Shown: piece by piece, positions 58,268-64,000 of the stretch
Position numbering within the stretch: the first letter of the stretch is position 1
Layout: every line of letters begins with the position of its first letter
Assembly (NCBI RefSeq): GCF_905475465.1
Contig: NC_062241.1
Location: 7,564,001 to 7,628,000, forward strand
Direction: 5' to 3'
DNA length: 64,000 bases
Source: Pieris napi
Lineage: Eukaryota; Arthropoda; Insecta; Lepidoptera; Pieridae
Program-made: the position numbers and the translations under genes
Notes under the pieces: generated by a model
What the model saw: only the letters and a program-made list of their open reading frames with translations
Databases searched by the model: none
Told to the model about the DNA's origin: nothing

Positions 58268-61200
58268 TCACCTAGTTTTAAGATCTTCCTTTAACTTATA
58301 ATGTAGAAGTTCCATACAAACGGTTGCATCTTCTGCACTGTCATGACCATCAACAGAATTCTGTATAATTTTTTTTAAATATTCAGATGAAAGGTTTCTT
58401 AGTGCCCTTTTAAATGGAGGTCCCATTTTATGAGGATAAAGAACACTTGTATCTATAACTGTATCATGAATTAATTTTAGTGCTTTAAAATCTGATTCCA
58501 AACTATGTCCTATTAATATTGTTTTGCTGTTAAACATGGAGAGTAAAGTGGCTTGAACTTCTAACAATGTTGTGTTTACTTGTGACATGTGCTGTTCTGT
58601 TATACCAGAATACCGAGTGTTATAATCTATGATTGGATGTAATGGTTTAACCAATGTTTCATAAACTACTTTACATTCTGTATTTATCACTGTTACTCTT
58701 GTTAAGTCAAGTCCATATGTTGTATAGCACATTTCACAGTCTAATGAATATATGCCATAATTATCCATTTCTCTTTGAGGGGGAAGAGTCTTTACAAAAC
58801 CTTTTAAATTATCAAAATCAACATATTCATAGACATGGCTTTCTGCTACACAACATCCATCTGATGAACCATCTTGACTACAGCACTGGTATTTTACCTC
58901 ACCACGAACTCTGTACTTATTGTTTGGATGGTATATACATTCTTCTTTAATAATTGGGAATCCTTTTTTATTTATTGTATATTCTTTTTTGCATCTACAG
59001 CAAGTTCTGATAGACCCTTTGGGAGGTTTCTGTTTATTTTGTCCATAAATTATTGCCCTTCCCTTATCACCACTACTATGAGTTCTAGGAAAACCATTTA
59101 ATTGCAATTGTTCTTCTGTAAGTACCCATTTCTTTATGTTACTATAAAATTTAGCTCCAGTATATTGTTCGATATTGTCATATGTCTTTTTACTTCGACT
59201 CTCAATGCTCCATGATCCCAAGGAGTTTGTATTATTTTTAGAACTTGGAACTTTTTGTAAAGCTACACAATCATTACCAGATTTTTTTACACCATTAGTT
59301 TCTTGTAACTCTTTTTTTAATCTACTTATAGCTAGGACGGCAGAATTTTTATAAATTGGTACTGTACTACATTTCTTACTTGTTGTTAACTCCTCATGTT
59401 GTGCTCTTGCATATGCATCTACAGCAGATAAATAAATATTCAGACATTGATCAATCATTAAATTTAAATAGGTAGATCTAATATTTGCAGGGATTTTAGA
59501 TCCTAATGGCTCTAAAACTCCTGGTCTGTCAATGAACTTTTCATTAGGCACATGTGCAACCCTTTGTTCACCTTTTCTCACTGTTTGTATTGATGTAAAA
59601 CTAGTTGAAGCTTTAATTATAGGTTTACTTATAGGAGGTGCAATTGATTTCTTAGCAGTTAATAAAGTTGAGGCATAAGGTACATGGGCAATTCGCACTT
59701 TAGAGATTGTGGGAGATGAAATAGCCTTGATTTCTGGCTTAGAAGCTTTAGTCACATTAACATCAATGGCATCTTTTTCTGCTTTAGATGCATGAAACTT
59801 TCTTATCTTCGACAATCTTTCTGCCATAGTTTGAGCAGCATTTTTTTTGAAATCTGGTTTAATAGATGGTTTTGGAACAATTTTGATATTTTTATCAATT
59901 GTTCTAGATATCCTCTTCTTAGTAGGTATATATGATTCACCTTCATCGGAAACTTCTTGTTTACATAAACTTTCATCAACAGCTTTTGTTTTTAGTTGTG
60001 GAACATATTCTTCAAAAATTCTCTTACATTCTTCTGCAATTGTTTCTTCATCTGAATCCGATAATACTTCATTTTCTAGTGTATCAATACCATCTAAGCT
60101 ATCGTTATCTGGACTAAAAGAAACTGAACCATCTCTTTTTCTTTCTTTTCTTTCCTTTTCTTTTGATTTTTTATGAGACTTATTGTGTTTATTGTGGCTT
60201 TTTCTGGAACTCCTGGATTCTTTATGTGTCTTTGATTCTTTTACTTTGTCTCTTGAAGAACTACTTTTTGATTGTCGTGAAGATAAAGATTTTGTATGTT
60301 TGTCTGACACTTTATTTTCTAAGGGTTTAGACTTTGACAATCTAGAACTAGAGGATTGTGATTTGGATTTTTCTTCTTTTTCTTTATTATTATGAGAGCT
60401 CTTATAGCATGTCCTGTGGATTGAATCTTTTGTACTTTTTTTATGTTTATCATTTTGCTTTGCACTTTTCTTGTTAGAAATTGAATTATCACATTTCTTA
60501 GTTTTACTTTTATCATTATTATTAATAATAATGGCATTTTCTATAAATGAAGCTTTTTTATCTTTAGTTTTTAAAACATCAGTTTTGTTTTCTTCATCAA
60601 GTATTTGATCTAGAATGTCAAATTCAGGTCCTAAATCATCAAACCCATTTAAATCACTAGATATTTTACGTTTTTTTGGTTCTGGTTCTTCTTCATCACT
60701 TGAAAAGCATGGAACTAGGGACTTTGGTGTTGGTTGATACTTTACAGCATGTACATCACACTTTTTAGTAACAATTGCTGGTTTATATTCTATAATTTTA
60801 CTTTTAGAGGTATATTTATCAGATGGTGTATAATTATGTTTGTTAGATACTTGTGTCTCCTGCAAATCGTTAGGCAAATACTCTTGAATTTTAGCATCTG
60901 CTCCAGGCAAATACTTTTCACTAGATTCTATAGAACCTTTAGGAGTGTAGGGATCTACTTGAGTACTTTCAGCTCCAGGAGTATATTGTACAATTGGAGC
61001 TACATATAACTTAGATCCATTAGTATCTACAGGCCTTTTAATTTGAAGTGCAGCTGGCTTTCGGGGAGTATATGGCACTGGTACATGTCGGCGTTTTTTA
61101 TCAACGACATCTTCAACTTCCGATTCAGTGTGAATTTTATTTAATTCGGCTATAGGCGTAGGACTATAGGTCGCCTTCACCTGCACTAGTCCAGTCTGTG

Positions 61201-61444
61201 TATTGGATCCGTTAACGTAAGTAACGTTATCCTGTGAAGTTGAAGGCAATCCTGTGGTCTCATTCTGACGTAATACCTTCTGCACTGCTGCTGAAACCAA
61301 TTTTTGTAGTATCTCTCCACTTTCAATTCCATCCCCGTTTTGTTCTCTTTTAACATGTCGAAAGTGACAATAGGGTCGTTCACACAGGCCGGTATCAAAA
61401 AATGGACAGTTAATGCCTTTAAAATAGCCAGTCGATGGTAACAT
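58268..61444 (-). CDS. REXO1: RNA exonuclease 1 homologue (REXO1-type, DEDDh)
   Basis: One uninterrupted 1058-codon frame. Residues 13-30 form a CCCH zinc finger (C-x7-C-x4-C-x3-H). Residues about 90-240 carry repeated Y-x-P words (YSPTP, YTPGAE, YTPKGS, YTPSDKY, YQPTP). About 280-440 is a Ser/Lys-rich disordered stretch. About 655-730 looks like the Elongin-A-binding (EloA-BP1) region. About 813-866 is a Cys/His module (CCRC...CCSQ...CC). The exonuclease fills 896-1058: SLDCEM (D902, E904), SGITEQHM, GHSLESDFKAL (D985) and HDSAEDA (H1034, D1039), a complete DEDDh set for 3'-5' RNA digestion. The start is well placed before the zinc finger. Nuclear RNA processing is inferred from the family. 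The lack of introns over 3.2 kb is notable. Confidence 0.92.
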   Translation of the reverse strand: MLPSTGYFKGINCPFFDTGLCERPYCHFRHVKREQNGDGIESGEILQKLVSAAVQKVLRQNETTGLPSTSQDNVTYVNGSNTQTGLVQVKATYSPTPIAELNKIHTESEVEDVVDKKRRHVPVPYTPRKPAALQIKRPVDTNGSKLYVAPIVQYTPGAESTQVDPYTPKGSIESSEKYLPGADAKIQEYLPNDLQETQVSNKHNYTPSDKYTSKSKIIEYKPAIVTKKCDVHAVKYQPTPKSLVPCFSSDEEEPEPKKRKISSDLNGFDDLGPEFDILDQILDEENKTDVLKTKDKKASFIENAIIINNNDKSKTKKCDNSISNKKSAKQNDKHKKSTKDSIHRTCYKSSHNNKEKEEKSKSQSSSSRLSKSKPLENKVSDKHTKSLSSRQSKSSSSRDKVKESKTHKESRSSRKSHNKHNKSHKKSKEKERKERKRDGSVSFSPDNDSLDGIDTLENEVLSDSDEETIAEECKRIFEEYVPQLKTKAVDESLCKQEVSDEGESYIPTKKRISRTIDKNIKIVPKPSIKPDFKKNAAQTMAERLSKIRKFHASKAEKDAIDVNVTKASKPEIKAISSPTISKVRIAHVPYASTLLTAKKSIAPPISKPIIKASTSFTSIQTVRKGEQRVAHVPNEKFIDRPGVLEPLGSKIPANIRSTYLNLMIDQCLNIYLSAVDAYARAQHEELTTSKKCSTVPIYKNSAVLAISRLKKELQETNGVKKSGNDCVALQKVPSSKNNTNSLGSWSIESRSKKTYDNIEQYTGAKFYSNIKKWVLTEEQLQLNGFPRTHSSGDKGRAIIYGQNKQKPPKGSIRTCCRCKKEYTINKKGFPIIKEECIYHPNNKYRVRGEVKYQCCSQDGSSDGCCVAESHVYEYVDFDNLKGFVKTLPPQREMDNYGIYSLDCEMCYTTYGLDLTRVTVINTECKVVYETLVKPLHPIIDYNTRYSGITEQHMSQVNTTLLEVQATLLSMFNSKTILIGHSLESDFKALKLIHDTVIDTSVLYPHKMGPPFKRALRNLSSEYLKKIIQNSVDGHDSAEDATVCMELLHYKLKEDLKTR

Positions 61445-62659
61445 AATATAATGCCTGAATTTTACCTAGTTCTTTTACTGTCTTAAAGCATGCTGTGTTA
61501 CAAAATATAAATGTATTAAGTATGACATAAAATACTATTGTTTACTTTAAAAATATTTTTCTCAGTCTTGACTTTTCACACTTTAGATTATTTAATGAGG
61601 AAGCTCTCAAGTCTCATCTCATAGCTAAGCAATAGCAATACAAATTACAATTTACAAGCCAATTCTTCAGCCTGTGTTATATGTTCTATAAAGTGTTGAC
61701 TGTCATGTTAACTATGCTGAACACAGATATGTAAAAAAAAGGGGTGCGTGTACTTATGTACGCGCGTAAGAAGTTATACTTCTTTGGCTTTATTAAAAAT
61801 AGTTTTTGATTGCATGCAAATAATTAATTACAATTAAATAATCAAAGACTGGAAAAGGAGTCATTATAGTCAATAAAGTTCAGTTTACATTTGAAATATT
61901 AAATAAATAAATATTTATTATTATTCTCTTACATTAAGTGTAACATAAATTATATTATTATTCGAATGTTGTTTTAAAATAATGTCCAATGCCGTAGCAT
62001 CTTCCGTGGGCAACTTCATTCTGTTAATTTTGTGTCACGGTGCGCGCGCATCGTAAAATTTCACTCTCATCGATTTTTCATAACGCGCCTAAAGAAGTAT
62101 AACTTCAAAAATATACTAGCCCTACCCTGGTATTGCATTTATATTTATGTTATGCTATTTATGTACTTTTTAATGTAGTAATACCCTTTTATTTAGATTT
62201 CTAGTTTTAATTTAAAGTACCTTCTGCAACCTTCTCACTGGGCATAGTTCTATAGTACGTTTGTGTAGTTGGCAATGGCGTAACATACTACATTGCATAC
62301 TTCAGAGACAGACATATTAACGTTCGTCCTTCGACCTAAAGATAGGATTTTCCTCTAGTCTAATTACCTATAGGCTAGCCCGAATAAATCTGTTAGCGCG
62401 ACTGATAAAAAACTTAATCAGGGTATGAAGTCAATGTATTATTGCAGCTGTAGAATATACTATATAGGCGTGTATTTATATATATATTCATTCTTAGTAA
62501 ATGTGTAAATAAAAAAAAGCCTATTTTGTAACAGATGGCAACACTTTTCCACGAAAGTCGTCGCAAAAAATGTCTTATTCACATATATACCTAAACTAAG
62601 GTAATTATAGAAGAGCGAGGCTCTATCTAGATATCATAGTTACTTAGGATAATCTTGGA
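61445..62659. other. REXO1 upstream region and spacer
   Basis: The REXO1 promoter and leader must lie at the left end, but no element was pinned down. The rest is A+T-rich spacer with no gene. Confidence 0.4.
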
Positions 62660-62995
62660 TTATATTCGTTGGAATAAAATGCTTAGGTTAGCCAAACTGA
62701 AGAAGAAGTTATGAAGAGCGGTTCGAATCGTCGACGACCAATCCCTCTCCGAGCGGCTTGATCCCTTGGCGTTGGGCAGAGATGTGAGGTCACTCTGCAT
62801 TTTCTACCGCATTTACCATACAGAATGTTCAGAGGAGTTGTTCGGATTATTACCGGCAGCTGAGTTTCATCATCGGACGTCGCAAAAGAGCGTACCAATT
62901 CTTAAAAGGCCGGTAACGCACTCGCGAGCTCTCTGGCATGGAGTCACTTAACATCAGATGAGCCTTCTACCCGTTTGCCCCCTGTCCTCTAAAAA
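62660..62995 (+). pseudogene. Jockey/R1-like LINE C-terminal remnant joined to a lepidopteran repeat
   Basis: One frame reads RAVRIVDDQSLSERLDPLAL, then RDVRSLCIFYRIYH, TECSEELF and AAEFHHRTSQ, the C-terminal segment of a jockey/R1-like reverse transcriptase. A stop lies just before RAVRIV. The frame then passes straight into the interspersed repeat (CTTAAAAGGCCGGTAACGCA, ACATCAGATGAGCC, CCGTTTGCCCCC, A-run) also found at 44265 and 51405. The RT core is absent. Confidence 0.65.
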
Positions 62996-63413
62996 AACGT
63001 AAATTAATATGAAGTTAGGATAAGAGAGGTAGGGGCTAAGATTAAAATTACTTTTTTTTTATTTTATGGCAATAGTTTTAACTTTAGGCAAGTTTCAAGA
63101 AAAAAAAGGTCTCCTTTAAAGTTTAAGCCAAGTCTTGTTTGCGATTATCCGTAGACATTTATGTTTTTCATGCCTAAAAAACCTTAAAAGAAATATCTTT
63201 TCGTAGACTAATATAATATTATACATCTGTAACTTAACCTATATTTAACCAAAGAGTATATAAGCGTTTCGAGTGTTTACTAATTTACATTAAACATGTA
63301 TAAATTGTAAAATAATCTATTTATTATTATTATCTGTTTTCTACCATAAGGGCCCTCTTTTGTTAATGCGTGAATACACAATACACATTAAATAATAATA
63401 TTTAAACCATGTC
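62996..63413. other. Upstream region of the smORF/BLOC1S4 transcript
   Basis: A+T-rich. It contains the likely promoter of the bicistronic gene, but no TATA box or initiator could be chosen. Nothing else is seen. Confidence 0.4.
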
Positions 63414-63686
63414 ATGGCTATTCAAAGCATTGCAAAATTGATGTCGCAATTGCCCAAGGTTAGAACTAGTGGTAGTAAGTAGTAACTAATAAAGCATGTA
63501 TTTGAAAGTTGTAAACCGTGTTGTTTAGGTTATTTATATATCAATTGATAAACAAATATGGAGTTTGTAATAATTTTTTTAAATTTTATACCATCTTCAT
63601 TTCAGAACTTATCAAAAGCAGTGACAGATGTCTTTGATAAAATAATCGGTATTTTAGAATATTTGTATCCTGATTTTGGTGTGTGA
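63414..63686 (+). CDS. 41-residue upstream ORF on the BLOC1S4 transcript
   Basis: Exon 1 (63414-63458) encodes MAIQSIAKLMSQLPK and ends at GTTAGA. Exon 2 begins at 63606 after TTTCAG and continues NLSKAVTDVF to LYPDFGV, with TGA at 63684-63686. The splice is phase 0. The predicted peptide is short and could form amphipathic helices. I do not recognise a family. The BLOC1S4 start codon lies seven bases on, in the same exon, so both ORFs would sit on one mRNA. A spliced ORF spanning the exon junction favours a real product over a chance uORF. An out-of-frame ATG five bases upstream (63409) opens only ten codons or so. Confidence 0.55.
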
Positions 63687-63692
63687 TCCAAC

Positions 63693-64000
63693 ATGACTGA
63701 AGCATTAGCAAAAGATTATGCAGCTTACCTTAACTTAGATTTGACATGTAACTTACAAACAGTACAAGATGTAATTGATAATATGATCACTAGACTTGAA
63801 GAACTGACAAGTGTTTTGCACATGATAAAAACAAAAAATAATGATTGCTGTTCAACAGTAACATCTGATATAAGTGCCTACAGAAATGAAATCACGGTAC
63901 TGACAAAGAAAATACTAACATTGAGTGAAGTTATATCTAAACTACAAACTAACATAGAAATTCTAGAACAGAAAGTGGAAAAAGCAGAAGCTGACTTTGA
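63693..64000 (+). CDS. BLOC1S4: BLOC-1 subunit 4 (cappuccino), 3' end beyond window
   Basis: The frame opens MTEALAKDYAAYLNL and runs off the window after 102 codons. The segments YAAYL, LEELTSVLHMIK, SAYRNEI and LEQKVEKAEADF line up with human BLOC1S4 (YAACL, VDEFVGMLDML, MEEQVTKAEAEL). The whole is a predicted helical coiled coil. BLOC1S4 is a subunit of BLOC-1, a cytosolic complex that helps sort cargo from endosomes to lysosome-related organelles such as pigment granules. In insects BLOC-1 mutants affect eye or skin pigmentation (family knowledge). Splicing and length beyond the window are unknown. The start is chosen as the first in-frame ATG, directly behind the small upstream ORF. Confidence 0.82.
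   Translation, partial: MTEALAKDYAAYLNLDLTCNLQTVQDVIDNMITRLEELTSVLHMIKTKNNDCCSTVTSDISAYRNEITVLTKKILTLSEVISKLQTNIEILEQKVEKAEADF

Noticed and set aside
1..64000. CRISPR arrays, operons, ribosome binding sites and other prokaryotic features
   Set aside because: Spliced genes, SINEs and LINEs show a eukaryotic (insect) nuclear genome. The direct repeats present are transposon parts, without regular spacers.

Overview
The window looks like nuclear DNA of a moth or butterfly (Lepidoptera). It is A+T rich and has small genes with short, GT-AG-bounded exons. Its repeats are ones I know as typical of Lepidoptera: tRNA-derived SINEs, RTE-type and jockey/CR1-like LINE fragments, a LINE tail ending in a GAATTT run, a maT-like mariner remnant, and the short repeat reading 'CCGCCCATGGACACTC'. 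No species was identified.

Layout. From 1 to about 9.3 kb there are only repeats, including a perfect 60-nt foldback pair (589-648 and 833-892) and a 5'-truncated RTE LINE with an intact reverse-transcriptase ORF and a visible 10-bp target duplication (3981-5595). The first gene, here Ly6-A (9276-14820, +), is a three-exon gene for a secreted, probably GPI-anchored Ly6/uPAR-type protein. From 14.8 to 47 kb is a gene desert full of transposon debris. It holds a 1.6-kb terminal-inverted-repeat element with ordered internal motifs (28812-30415) and an orphan promoter with perfect heat-shock elements but no ORF behind it (about 37.4-37.7 kb). It also holds several SINEs, a decayed mariner (42.9-43.3 kb) and a frameshifted non-LTR fragment (41.9-42.4 kb).

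The second gene, Ly6-B (46973-50394, +), is a paralogue of Ly6-A with the same exon phases, cysteine spacing and tail motifs. The right-hand 14 kb is a compact cluster of housekeeping genes in alternating orientation: CCDC174 (50570-54718, -), the RAD6-type E2 UBE2A/Ubc6 (55873-56828, +), an REXO1-type RNA exonuclease (58268-61444, -), and BLOC1S4/cappuccino (from 63693, +, cut by the window end). BLOC1S4 is preceded in the same exon by a 41-codon ORF (63414-63686, spliced), so its mRNA appears bicistronic.

No pathway unites the genes. The two Ly6 genes are a dispersed duplicate pair. The right-hand genes cover RNA processing (CCDC174, REXO1), ubiquitin signalling (UBE2A) and lysosome-related organelle biogenesis (BLOC1S4). 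All exon boundaries were found by reading splice sites and checking phase by hand. No transcript evidence or database search was available.
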